Source: Pegethrix bostrychoides GSE-TBD4-15B (GTDB lineage: Bacteria > Cyanobacteriota > Cyanobacteriia > Elainellales > Elainellaceae). Taken from it: a stretch of DNA of 64,000 nt. Both the position numbers and the translations under genes were made by a program. How positions within the stretch are numbered: the first letter of the stretch is position 1; every line of letters begins with the position of its first letter. The stretch covers positions 1-64,000 of the forward strand of contig JAHHHV010000066.1 of NCBI GenBank assembly GCA_019359155.1. Direction: 5' to 3'. Below are positions 1 through 6,866 of the stretch, piece by piece. The notes under the pieces were generated by a model, which saw only the letters and a list, made by a program, of their open reading frames with translations, was not told where the DNA came from and did not search any database.

Positions 1-1032
1 CAGTACGAGAACCTGGTGCTTTACCCCATCAATCCCCGCACGGTGGCCAACTACCGCAAAGCCTTTCAACCCTCCCGTGCCAAATCTGACCCAGTCGATG
101 CCCGCATCCTGGTCGAGCTATTGCTCAAACATGGCGATAAACTGCCCATCTGGCAGCCAGAGAGCACTGAGATACGAGCTTTGCGGCAATGGGTGGAGTC
201 ACGCCGAATGCTGGTGGGTGAGAAGGTGAGGCTGACCAACCGCATCATTGCAGCCTTGAAGAACTACTATCCGCAGGTGCTCGACTGGTTTGAGGACAAG
301 GACACCCGAGTATTCTGTGACTTTGTGCAACAGTACCCTACCGTCAAAGCAGCGCAAGCAGCATCAGCTGAGGAGTTGACCCAGTTTTTCCGCACGCATG
401 GGGTGGTTCGGTGGTCTGCGATTACCCGACGACTGGAGCAAATTGCCGATGCGGGAATTCCACTCACAGAAGATCCAGGGATTGTCGAGCCAATGCAATG
501 GTTGGTGGAGGCATTGCTGGGGCAACTCAAACTGTTGTTAGTGCGGCTATTGGATTTGGAGGCCAAGATTGAAGCATTGTTTAGCTCACTGCCAGATGCG
601 GAACTCTTTGCAGCGTTACCTGGAGCAGGGCCACATCTAGCACCGAGGCTATTAGCGGCATTTGGAGCAGATCGCTCTCGTTTTAGCAGTGCTCAGGAGA
701 TACAGCGCTATTGTGGGATAGCACCCGTTCGAGAGAGTAGTGGCAAGAAGAATTGGGTGCATTGGCGGTGGAGTTGTCCCATATTTCTGCGGCAGACGTT
801 TGTAGAATGGGCGAACCAGTCTCGACATCACAGTGCATGGGCGCAGGTGTATTACCGAATACAGCGGGATAAGGGGAATAGCCATCCAGCGGCGATGCGA
901 GCGCTAGCGTTTAAGTGGATACGGATTTTGTTTCGCTGCTGGCAGAAGGGAGAGCTATATGATGAAGGGAAGTATGTAGCGGCGCTAGAACGAAAGGGGG
1001 CGCCGATTGCAAAGATTCTAGCGAACAAATAG
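1..1032 (+). CDS. IS110-family transposase, 5' end outside window
   Basis: This is a DEDD/serine recombinase-type transposase that moves an IS110-family element, usually without terminal inverted repeats. The reading frame is open from base 1, so the N-terminus and the first acidic catalytic residues lie outside. The visible part has the SDPVDA segment carrying the last conserved Asp residues of the RuvC-like domain (about residues 29-34 of the visible part). A linker follows, then a Transposase_20-type C-terminal domain with LPGAGPHLAPRLLAAFG and YCGIAPVRESSGKK, the region that holds the catalytic serine in this family. The 344 visible codons compare with usual lengths of about 300-430. The frame is intact, so it may be active. 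The GTG at base 16 is not the true start. Confidence 0.9.
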   Translation, partial: QYENLVLYPINPRTVANYRKAFQPSRAKSDPVDARILVELLLKHGDKLPIWQPESTEIRALRQWVESRRMLVGEKVRLTNRIIAALKNYYPQVLDWFEDKDTRVFCDFVQQYPTVKAAQAASAEELTQFFRTHGVVRWSAITRRLEQIADAGIPLTEDPGIVEPMQWLVEALLGQLKLLLVRLLDLEAKIEALFSSLPDAELFAALPGAGPHLAPRLLAAFGADRSRFSSAQEIQRYCGIAPVRESSGKKNWVHWRWSCPIFLRQTFVEWANQSRHHSAWAQVYYRIQRDKGNSHPAAMRALAFKWIRILFRCWQKGELYDEGKYVAALERKGAPIAKILANK

Positions 1033-1098
1033 TAAACGAAGAATGTACAAAATTACTAAATTCGGTTAAAGCAGAGATAATATAGGTAAGAGTAATGT
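1..1098 (+). mobile_element. Right part of an IS110-family insertion sequence
   Basis: The element comprises the transposase gene plus the short non-coding stretch to the palindrome at 1099. The right boundary is not defined, because IS110 elements lack clear terminal repeats and target duplications. Some subgroups carry a structured bridge RNA in a non-coding end. Bases 1033-1098 are short for this, so any such RNA may lie left of the window or extend across the palindrome. Confidence 0.5.
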
Positions 1099-1144
1099 CC
1101 TTGTGATTGAGTGACTATTTGCAAATAGTCACTCAATCACAAGG
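1099..1144. repeat. Perfect 46-bp palindrome without a loop
   Basis: The two 23-base halves (1099-1121 and 1122-1144) are exact reverse complements. The sequence begins CCTTGTGATTGAG and has ATTTGCAAAT at its centre. It lies 67 bases after the transposase stop. There is no T-run, so it is not a standard terminator. It could be the insertion target of the IS, a dyad for a dimeric regulator, or an end of another mobile sequence. Confidence 0.9.
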
Positions 1145-1244
1145 TAAGTTGACTTGAGCAGTTGATAAGAGCGAGAATTGATGAACAGCAAGATTTCAAA
1201 CCCTACTTGACTTCGTCCGGCTCAGAGATTATTATGTGGCGACT

Positions 1245-1399
1245 AGGTGTACTCCCACCGAAACTACCATTCAGACTCTTGGATTGCCACATCGTTAATG
1301 TTAGCAAACCGATGCATCATCAGACGATTTTCAGTAATGCCCAATTTTCATTGCCATAGGTAAGACGCCAGAAGCCTGAACCATCAGGTGAGGCATCGG
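1245..1399 (-). pseudogene. Remnant of a DUF1348 (NTF2-like) protein gene
   Basis: Translating the minus strand just after the stop of the PNPOx-like gene gives DGSGFWRLTYGNENW in one frame. NRLMMHRFANINDVAIQESEW follows in a second frame, then an in-frame TAG and FRWEYT. DUF1348 proteins (NTF2/SnoaL-like fold) end with a conserved segment of the form W-R-x-Y-G-N-E-N-W, then D-G-L-M-R-R-R-x-A-S-I-N-D-L-P-I-x-E-S-D. The match, from memory of the family, is good, but one frameshift and one nonsense codon break it and nothing upstream remains. It was probably once the next gene of the thiol/flavin cassette. Confidence 0.6.
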
Positions 1400-2362
1400 T
1401 TACCAGGAACCCATATGCGCCAGAAAAGGCGATCGCTCGGGAGATGACCAACGCAAAGGCAGACTCCCTTCTGTCCGATATCCCTGCTCAAGGTGGAACC
1501 GGAATAATCGTTCAGCGCCTTCGTAGGCGGAGATTTCAGCGCCTTCCCAAATGACGTGAGCCATGCCAGTTAGATAGAGCAGGTTGCCTTGATCAAAATC
1601 CACAAACAGCAATCCGGCTCGGGGATTCAGCTCAATGTTGCCGAAGGTATTAAAGTGACAATTGCCAGAAAAGTCGGGAACGGTCAAGGTGTGGTCATCA
1701 TCAATCCGAACAAAGCCGGGCTTGCCACCCCGATGGGAAACATCAACGCCACTGGCGGCTCCGGCTGTTTCAGATTGATAAGCCGTAGCGATGAAAAACG
1801 TATCGGCTGCTGTGATGATGGCTTGTTCCACAGATCCCAACGTGGTGACAGAATGAACGGGTTTTGGCGCAGTCGGATTGGCATCGCCTAGCTCAAACAT
1901 GCGGGCTTGAATGTATTGGGGACAGTTGCCAAAGCTTTGCCCCACCTGCACATCAAAGCCGCTGGAGTGGGTTATGGTGACCGTCCCATTGAGGCGATTG
2001 CGGCGGCGCGTGTGCAGTTCAATGCCAAGAAAGCCAACATCGATACCGTCTGCGAGCGTGGTTGTTAAGGGATCGCCAAACAGCGGCTGGGCAGCAACTT
2101 GCAAGGTGCGATCGTCCGGAGAGGCAAGAAAGCCGGGATTCCCCACCAGAATAGAAGCCCAGGGATTTCCTGTTGCATCTACCGTGCCCACAATCACATA
2201 GGGCAGTTGAGCAAAGAACTGCCGAAACTGATCCGGCAAGTATTCGCGGATCACCCGTCGTCCTTGCTTGTCCATTCGCGCCTGTGCGCCCAGCCGCGCT
2301 TGAATGGCGAGTTCGCCTGCATGAAAGGGCGATTCGGTTCGTGTCCAGCCTGGGTTTGCCAT
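1400..2362 (-). CDS. Pyridoxamine 5'-phosphate oxidase-family flavin-binding protein
   Basis: Predicted product is a 320-residue protein of the FMN-binding split-barrel (PNPOx-like) superfamily. Such long members are general flavin- or F420-type reductases or oxidases, not true vitamin B6 enzymes. Two split-barrel halves are visible: residues about 48-130 (QLPYVIVGTVDATGNPWAS) and about 195-290 (HRGGKPGFVRI, then NPRAGLLFVDF and LYLTGMAHV). The ATG at 2362 was chosen because AGGAG lies 10 bases upstream; the longer reading frame to 2434 has no such site. It is the last intact gene of a minus-strand cassette with GST, YHS, glutaredoxin and a flavoprotein disulfide reductase, which suggests detoxification or redox repair. 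Substrate unknown. Confidence 0.8.
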   Translation of the reverse strand: MANPGWTRTESPFHAGELAIQARLGAQARMDKQGRRVIREYLPDQFRQFFAQLPYVIVGTVDATGNPWASILVGNPGFLASPDDRTLQVAAQPLFGDPLTTTLADGIDVGFLGIELHTRRRNRLNGTVTITHSSGFDVQVGQSFGNCPQYIQARMFELGDANPTAPKPVHSVTTLGSVEQAIITAADTFFIATAYQSETAGAASGVDVSHRGGKPGFVRIDDDHTLTVPDFSGNCHFNTFGNIELNPRAGLLFVDFDQGNLLYLTGMAHVIWEGAEISAYEGAERLFRFHLEQGYRTEGSLPLRWSSPERSPFLAHMGSW

Positions 2363-2512
2363 GGGGCTTTTCTCCTGAGATAGGGTTTCAGACTCATTGA
2401 TCCGACACCACCCGCCCCACCGATTATGATTCATGGACTCGATGGATGATGGGGCGTAGTTTGTGGCTCAATTCTCAATCGTTCAAAATTCCCAATCGTC
2501 CAAACAACGCTT

Positions 2513-3112
2513 CTAGATGCCTGCCATGGGCAGATAGTCAGGGAGTTGCTTCACGCGATCGATCCATGCCAATACATTGTGATAGGCATCCAGCTCAATT
2601 TTGCCATCCCGTGCCAGGGCGATGTAAGGGAAAACGGCGATATCGGCGATTGTGGGTCGCTCAAACTCCAACCAGGTATGAGTACTCAAATGCTGATCCA
2701 GTTGAGTCAGAATATATTCTGCCTTTTGATGGGCACGCTCAATGTTGATGGCGGTCGCACCAAACAAATAGTGCAGTCGCGCATTTTCTGGTCCCTGGCG
2801 GACTTCTCCCGCTGTCGTAGACAGCCAGCGCACGACTTGAGCTAGCGGTAAAGCCTCCAACGGCAGCCATTGATCGCCACCATACTGCCGTGCCAGATAA
2901 ACCAAAATCGCCTGAGCATCGGCCAGTTTGGTTTCACCATCAATCAACAGTGGCACCTGCCCAAAGGGATTGAGCGCTAGGTATTCTGGTGATTTGTGTT
3001 CGCCTGTCATCAGATCAACTTTGACCCATTCGTACTCGATTTTCAGCAGTTCTAGAAGCAGGCGGGCTTTGTAGCTGTTACCAGACATTTCGTGACCGTA
3101 AAGCTTAATCAT
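2513..3112 (-). CDS. Glutathione S-transferase
   Basis: A 199-residue cytosolic GST that conjugates or reduces electrophiles with glutathione. The N-terminal thioredoxin-fold domain (1-80) has LYGHEMSGNSYKARLLLE, with a likely catalytic Ser near residue 9. It also has the cis-Pro loop QVPLLIDG and ADAQAILVYLA, the equivalent of the glutathione gamma-glutamyl contact. The C-terminal helical domain follows (IADIAVFPYIA). The ATG at 3112 is preceded by AGGAG; the longer frame to 3148 adds residues outside the domain. It lies 68 bases after the YHS gene, probably in one transcript. The length is normal. Confidence 0.88.
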   Translation of the reverse strand: MIKLYGHEMSGNSYKARLLLELLKIEYEWVKVDLMTGEHKSPEYLALNPFGQVPLLIDGETKLADAQAILVYLARQYGGDQWLPLEALPLAQVVRWLSTTAGEVRQGPENARLHYLFGATAINIERAHQKAEYILTQLDQHLSTHTWLEFERPTIADIAVFPYIALARDGKIELDAYHNVLAWIDRVKQLPDYLPMAGI

Positions 3113-3180
3113 GATTATTCTCCTACTGTGTAAAGGGATGGTTGACAAAAATCTCTTGGACGCAATTCAAAACTGAGGGC

Positions 3181-3576
3181 TTAAGGCAGAGTGAATGCTC
3201 CTTTTTTCCACTGGGCATCAGCATTGGCGTGGATAATGGCTTCGTCCGCTTCCCATTGAGGTTTGGTATTGCCATGTTCACCGTTGTAGAATAGATACAA
3301 TTTGCCATCTGTGACTTTGTAGGTTTCAGGATCAACCGGGACAAGTTTGCCTTCAGAAACTGCAACGGCACAAAATCCACCGTACTGAGGCAGGTATTGG
3401 TCAGGATTATTTTCAAATTGGGCTTTGTTTTCTGAGGTTGAGAAGTGATAGATCACCCCATTGTGAGTGGTAATGATGCTTGGATTCCCTTTCACCGGGC
3501 GATCGCCAAAATAGGAAATTGGATCGTAGCCTTCAATGGCAACATTTTGGTCATTCGTATTAATGGGATTAGCCAT
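3181..3576 (-). CDS. YHS-domain protein
   Basis: A 131-residue small soluble protein with a YHS domain, a fold related to TRASH/metal-binding modules and often found beside redox or metal-handling genes. Visible signatures are GYDPISYFGDRPVKGNP near the N-terminus, YHFSTSENKAQFENNPDQYLPQYGGFCA in parts at about 43-70, and VDPETYKVTDGKLYLFYN at about 80-97. No signal peptide is seen. The ATG at 3576 has AGGAG eight bases upstream. Only one Cys is present, so a classical Cys-rich metal site is not evident. A scavenging or stress role is inferred from the neighbours. Confidence 0.75.
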   Translation of the reverse strand: MANPINTNDQNVAIEGYDPISYFGDRPVKGNPSIITTHNGVIYHFSTSENKAQFENNPDQYLPQYGGFCAVAVSEGKLVPVDPETYKVTDGKLYLFYNGEHGNTKPQWEADEAIIHANADAQWKKGAFTLP

Positions 3577-3847
3577 TGTGGTACTCCTGGGGTAGATAAT
3601 CTGATAATGGATGTCAATTCAACTAAGTTGAGGATTTATTCAAAAGCGGCTCTTAGATGTTCGTTGAGCACAAGGACAATACATACTGGTTACAAAGGGA
3701 ATCACAAATCCTAAGCTTGCGGAAAACCAACGGTGGAATGTCATCTCACTTTGAAAAGTGCTGTTCCGTGATTGATTGCGAACAAAAAAGAACCAATGAT
3801 GACTGCTGATTTGAGGGCATTAGAGTTGAATCTAGACAATGAATTTA

Positions 3848-4126
3848 TCATCGCGATCGCACCTCATTTAGCCCTAACAATTCATCCAGTTTGCCAGACT
3901 GCTCCAATTGATGAAGATCATCACTGCCACCAATATGTTGATCATTGATGAAAATCTGTGGCACAGTGCGTTGGCCATTCGTTCCCCTCGCTACCATGAC
4001 ATCTCTGGCAGCTTCATCATCATCAATGTTGTACTCGGTATAGGTCACACCTTTTTGATTCAGCAGTTGTTTTGCCCGACGACAAAACGGGCAGGTGCTC
4101 CAGGTGTAAATTTCAACGTTTGCCAT
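3848..4126 (-). CDS. grxC: Glutaredoxin (GrxC type, CPFC)
   Basis: A 92-residue dithiol glutaredoxin that reduces protein disulfides and glutathione mixed disulfides. It has the redox motif CPFC at residues 12-15, the TVPQIFINDQHIGG cis-Pro/glutathione-binding segment, and SDDLHQLEQSGKL at the C-terminal helix. The ATG at 4126 has GGAGG about seven bases upstream, whereas an ATG four codons earlier does not. It is one of three glutaredoxins in the window. It differs from the two others in having IGGSDD where they have IGGCDD, and it sits in the HIP1-rich segment, so it was probably acquired separately. Confidence 0.93.
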   Translation of the reverse strand: MANVEIYTWSTCPFCRRAKQLLNQKGVTYTEYNIDDDEAARDVMVARGTNGQRTVPQIFINDQHIGGSDDLHQLEQSGKLDELLGLNEVRSR

Positions 4127-4164
4127 AGATACCTCCAATAGGGAAACGAAAATGATAAAACCTT

Positions 4165-5166
4165 TCAGGCAGCAGTAATAAGGGGCGATCGCCGAGTTCC
4201 CTCAGCGCGGCGAATATCCCGCCAGATTTGAGTCGCAGCTAATGCGCCATCGGCAGCAGCAATCACGACCTGATTCATGCCCAGCTTCAAATCACCCACC
4301 GCAAAGATACGGGGATGGGAGGTGCGGTTCATGGGGTCGGTCACTAGATTGCCGCCCTTATATTCCAGGTCGATGCCCTTAAGATAATCTGCGTGGTATT
4401 TGGAACCCATTGAAACTAGCCCCGTATCGAGTTCCACCACCGATCCGTCCGACAATTGTACCCCGGTCATTTGGTGGTTCTCACCCAGAAACTTTTTGAT
4501 GGGTTGTTCTACTAATCGATAGCCTTTTTGAGTCAGGCGATCGCGCAATTCTTGACCCACATCAAATTCACCATTTGTGAACAAGGTAATATTCGGTGTA
4601 AACCATCCCAAACTAAACGCGACTTCCAAACTGGATTCACTACTGCCGAAAACGCCTGCCCGTTTATCCCGCATTTCATAGCCATCGCAGATCAAGCAAA
4701 CATGGAGATTATGTCCAGCATAGTCAAACACATTTTGCATATCGTCCAGTTTAGGCAAGTGATCGATAATGCCACTTGCAGCAATTAGATAACGACTGCG
4801 AAATACAGCCTCAGTGGGGGATTTGCGGCCAATCTGCACATGCACCGCGAAGGTTTCGCCTTCATCAATCACCGTTTGCACGTAGCCATTGAGATAATCG
4901 CCCTCTAGGGCGAGATAATGAGCCTTACCTTGTTTCAGCACATCCTGACCGGGCGTATTTGGCGGCAAGCCCAGATAGTTGTGCAATTCCTGCATCCAGT
5001 GCGATCGCGCTTTACCTTTATCGACAATCAAGGTAGAGAGCAGATAGCGTTGTAAGTAGATGCCAGCAGACAAGCCAGCGGCTCCGCCCCCGATCACCAG
5101 AACATCATAAACTTGCTCAATCGGTTGATTTAGAGGTTGATTTAGGGTTTGTTTTGAGAGTTGCAT
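4165..5166 (-). CDS. Thioredoxin-reductase-like flavoprotein disulfide reductase
   Basis: A 333-residue FAD enzyme of the thioredoxin reductase fold. The FAD Rossmann motif GGGAAG is at 26-31, the redox-active CLIC (Cys157/Cys160) lies in the pyridine-nucleotide domain, and AVGDLKLG near 293 is the second FAD site. The nucleotide-binding loop reads VFGSSESSLE where NADPH-thioredoxin reductases have a glycine-rich GGGxSA. The HRRxxxR signature for the NADPH 2'-phosphate is absent (TLFTNG instead). The electron donor is therefore uncertain; related cyanobacterial enzymes are reported to lack normal NADPH use. GGAG precedes the ATG. It is the first gene of the cassette, divergent from the LysR gene, and may reduce the glutaredoxin next to it. 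Confidence 0.82.
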   Translation of the reverse strand: MQLSKQTLNQPLNQPIEQVYDVLVIGGGAAGLSAGIYLQRYLLSTLIVDKGKARSHWMQELHNYLGLPPNTPGQDVLKQGKAHYLALEGDYLNGYVQTVIDEGETFAVHVQIGRKSPTEAVFRSRYLIAASGIIDHLPKLDDMQNVFDYAGHNLHVCLICDGYEMRDKRAGVFGSSESSLEVAFSLGWFTPNITLFTNGEFDVGQELRDRLTQKGYRLVEQPIKKFLGENHQMTGVQLSDGSVVELDTGLVSMGSKYHADYLKGIDLEYKGGNLVTDPMNRTSHPRIFAVGDLKLGMNQVVIAAADGALAATQIWRDIRRAEGTRRSPLITAA

Positions 5167-5558
5167 TTACGTCTCCAGGGCTAAATGAGATGTCTTCTGG
5201 GTTGTGCAAGGGTGAACAATCGGCTGACAAAGATTCACGCTCTAACAAAGGGAATAGGTCTAATATGAACTGAACAAAATCTCGACAGGGTAATCGGCCA
5301 GTCCAATCATTCAGGGTTTTGTAGTTTTGGAGTTCCATGGAGTCTTGCTTAGATTGTGGATGGTTGAAATACCGTTTGTCGTAGATTTCTGTGTTGTTAT
5401 CTTCATCATGCGCGACGCCTGCAAAGCTGTCCAAGACTTGTTTTGTGGTAATCTGATACCCAAAAGGTATCAACGGCGAATCCGATCTTCAAACGCCCTA
5501 GCTTTTCGTTACATCAGATCCAGTAATTGCCAATGAGTAATTTATCCGAAGAATAATT
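5167..5558. other. Divergent intergenic control region
   Basis: These 392 bases separate the flavoprotein gene from the LysR gene. The only clear structure is the inverted repeat at 5454-5472. A minus-strand reading frame across this interval has no ribosome-binding site and no family signature, so I do not call it. Promoters of both directions should lie here. Confidence 0.5.
5454..5472. promoter_or_regulatory. LysR-type operator candidate
   Basis: A perfect inverted repeat, TGATACC-5 bases-GGTATCA, lies 86 bases upstream of the LysR start in the divergent region. LysR regulators typically bind partly palindromic sites of this size and control both their own gene and the divergent operon. 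Confidence 0.5.
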
Positions 5559-6464
5559 ATGGAGCTTCGCCATCTCAAATACTTTATTGCTGTTGCTGAA
5601 GAGCTAAACTTTCGTAAGGCTGCCGAGCGGCTGCACATGGAACAACCACCCCTCAGCCGCCAAATTCACCAGTTAGAGGAAGAGTTGAGTGTAGAACTCT
5701 TTACCCGCGATAAACGGGGCGTTTCGTTAACCGAAGCCGGAGAAGCGTTTCTCGGTGAAGCCCGGTTAACGATCGCCCAAGCTGATCGCACCGCGCGGAT
5801 TGCCCAGCAATTCAATGGGACGCAACCGAAACGATTGACAATTGGGTATTTGATCTGTGCCTTCGATCGCCTGCTTTCCCAAATGATCCAAACCTTTCGT
5901 CAAACATCCCCAGGGGTGGAGATCGTCTTAAAAGGAATGCATACTGCCCCCCAAATTGAGGCTTTGTTCGCAGGCGAAATAGATGTCGGGTTTGTCTACT
6001 TTCCGGTGAATCAGCCAGAGCTTTTAACCCAACTGGTGCTGCGTGAGCCTTTGGTACTCGTGTTGCCCAAAGCTCATCCCCTTGCCGTGTTACCCACCAT
6101 TCCCCTCGCGGTCTTGTCCAGTGAGCCGATGCTAATCTATCCCCGCTTTGTGAAACCTGATTGTTACGACCTGATCATCACTCTGTGTCATGAAGCGGGT
6201 TTCCAACCTCGGATTGTGCAAGAAGCCACACCACCGGAATTACTCGTTAGCCTTGTGGAAGCGGGCGTTGGCATAGCACTGGTGGAAGCCAGTGTGGAAA
6301 GTCGTCACGATCAGGGTGTGGTCTATCGACCCATTGCTGAATCGACCCCTTATTTAGACATGGGAGCGGTCTGGCACAAGGGGCGATCGGGAGCGATCGT
6401 CAATCAATTTATCAGTGTTGTCAGACAGTCCATAAATTTTGATGAACACCATCAGGGCAAATAA
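5559..6464 (+). CDS. LysR-family transcriptional regulator
   Basis: A 301-residue LysR regulator. The N-terminal winged helix-turn-helix has LNFRKAAERLHMEQPPLSRQIHQLE in parts at about 16-42, followed by a linker helix. The periplasmic-binding-protein-like effector domain starts near residue 90 (RLTIGYLICAFDRLL) and ends near 295. Similar length and LTEAGEAFL motif are standard for the family. It is transcribed away from the thiol/flavin cassette and probably regulates it in response to an electrophile or aromatic ligand; this is inferred from position. The ribosome-binding site is weak. The stop is followed 32 bases later by an attC-like hairpin. Confidence 0.92.
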   Translation: MELRHLKYFIAVAEELNFRKAAERLHMEQPPLSRQIHQLEEELSVELFTRDKRGVSLTEAGEAFLGEARLTIAQADRTARIAQQFNGTQPKRLTIGYLICAFDRLLSQMIQTFRQTSPGVEIVLKGMHTAPQIEALFAGEIDVGFVYFPVNQPELLTQLVLREPLVLVLPKAHPLAVLPTIPLAVLSSEPMLIYPRFVKPDCYDLIITLCHEAGFQPRIVQEATPPELLVSLVEAGVGIALVEASVESRHDQGVVYRPIAESTPYLDMGAVWHKGRSGAIVNQFISVVRQSINFDEHHQGK

Positions 6465-6495
6465 TTTCGTCCAGGGGTTCCAAAAGGTGCTAGCT

Positions 6496-6580
6496 GCATA
6501 ACGGTAAAATGCAGCGGCTGTCAGGGACTTTGCTACACCACCAACACGAACCAGCAGTCCGCTGCCATGACGGGTTAGCT
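6496..6580 (+). repeat. attC-like recombination hairpin
   Basis: The ends are GCATAAC (6496-6502) and GTTAGCT (6574-6580), close to the RYYYAAC and GTTRRRY boxes of integron attC sites. Inside, TGCAGCGG (6510-6517) pairs with CCGCTGC-C-A (6559-6567) with one unpaired C, as in attC stems with an extrahelical base. Total length of 85 falls in the attC range of roughly 57-141. No integron integrase is visible in the window. Confidence 0.45.
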
Positions 6581-6730
6581 GGAGGCCGCTATCGATCTCT
6601 CCCAATATCTCTTACCCTTTCTCCGAACCGATCGCCTTCTGGAACTGGCATGGGAGAGCGATCGCCTTCCACCACTGCCTTACCTGCAACCTCCTGGGAC
6701 TGTTGTTTCTAATTTATCCACTGCAAGAAC

Positions 6731-6762
6731 GAGTGCAATACCTGAATGCGAAGCCAGCTAAC
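6731..6762 (+). repeat. Dispersed repeat GAGTGCAATA-N12-GCCAGCTAAC, copy 1
   Basis: Ten conserved bases, a 12-base variable spacer and GCCAGCTAAC recur with identical spacing at 9758-9789. A looser version lies at 10126-10153. The last ten bases, reversed, overlap the end of the attC-like hairpin (GTTAGCTGG). Confidence 0.65.
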
Positions 6763-6866
6763 GGTCGCGCCCACCAGACGCAGATAGTGCGATCGCACTA
6801 CACCCCCAAACCGAATCGCCCCTCAGAGCCTCCAAAGGGCGATCGCTTGACATCATCAGCCTGTAT

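Larger units (their letters stand above)
6465..6866. other. Intergenic region with attC-like hairpin and dispersed repeat
   Basis: No convincing gene lies between the LysR gene and the adhesin stop. The interval contains the attC-like hairpin at 6496-6580, three HIP1 octamers near 6658, 6789 and 6839, and one copy of the GTGCAATA...GCCAGCTAAC repeat. Short frames on both strands have no domain signature. Confidence 0.5.

Noticed and set aside
1162-1359. 65-codon plus-strand frame after the IS
   Set aside because: Non-ATG start, no ribosome-binding site, and it runs antisense to the DUF1348 remnant.
5117-5473. 118-codon minus-strand frame in the divergent control region
   Set aside because: No Shine-Dalgarno sequence, no family signature, overlaps the start of the flavoprotein gene and the operator candidate.
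6509-6712. 67-codon frame after the LysR gene
   Set aside because: Lies within the attC-like hairpin and low-complexity DNA; composition not protein-like.
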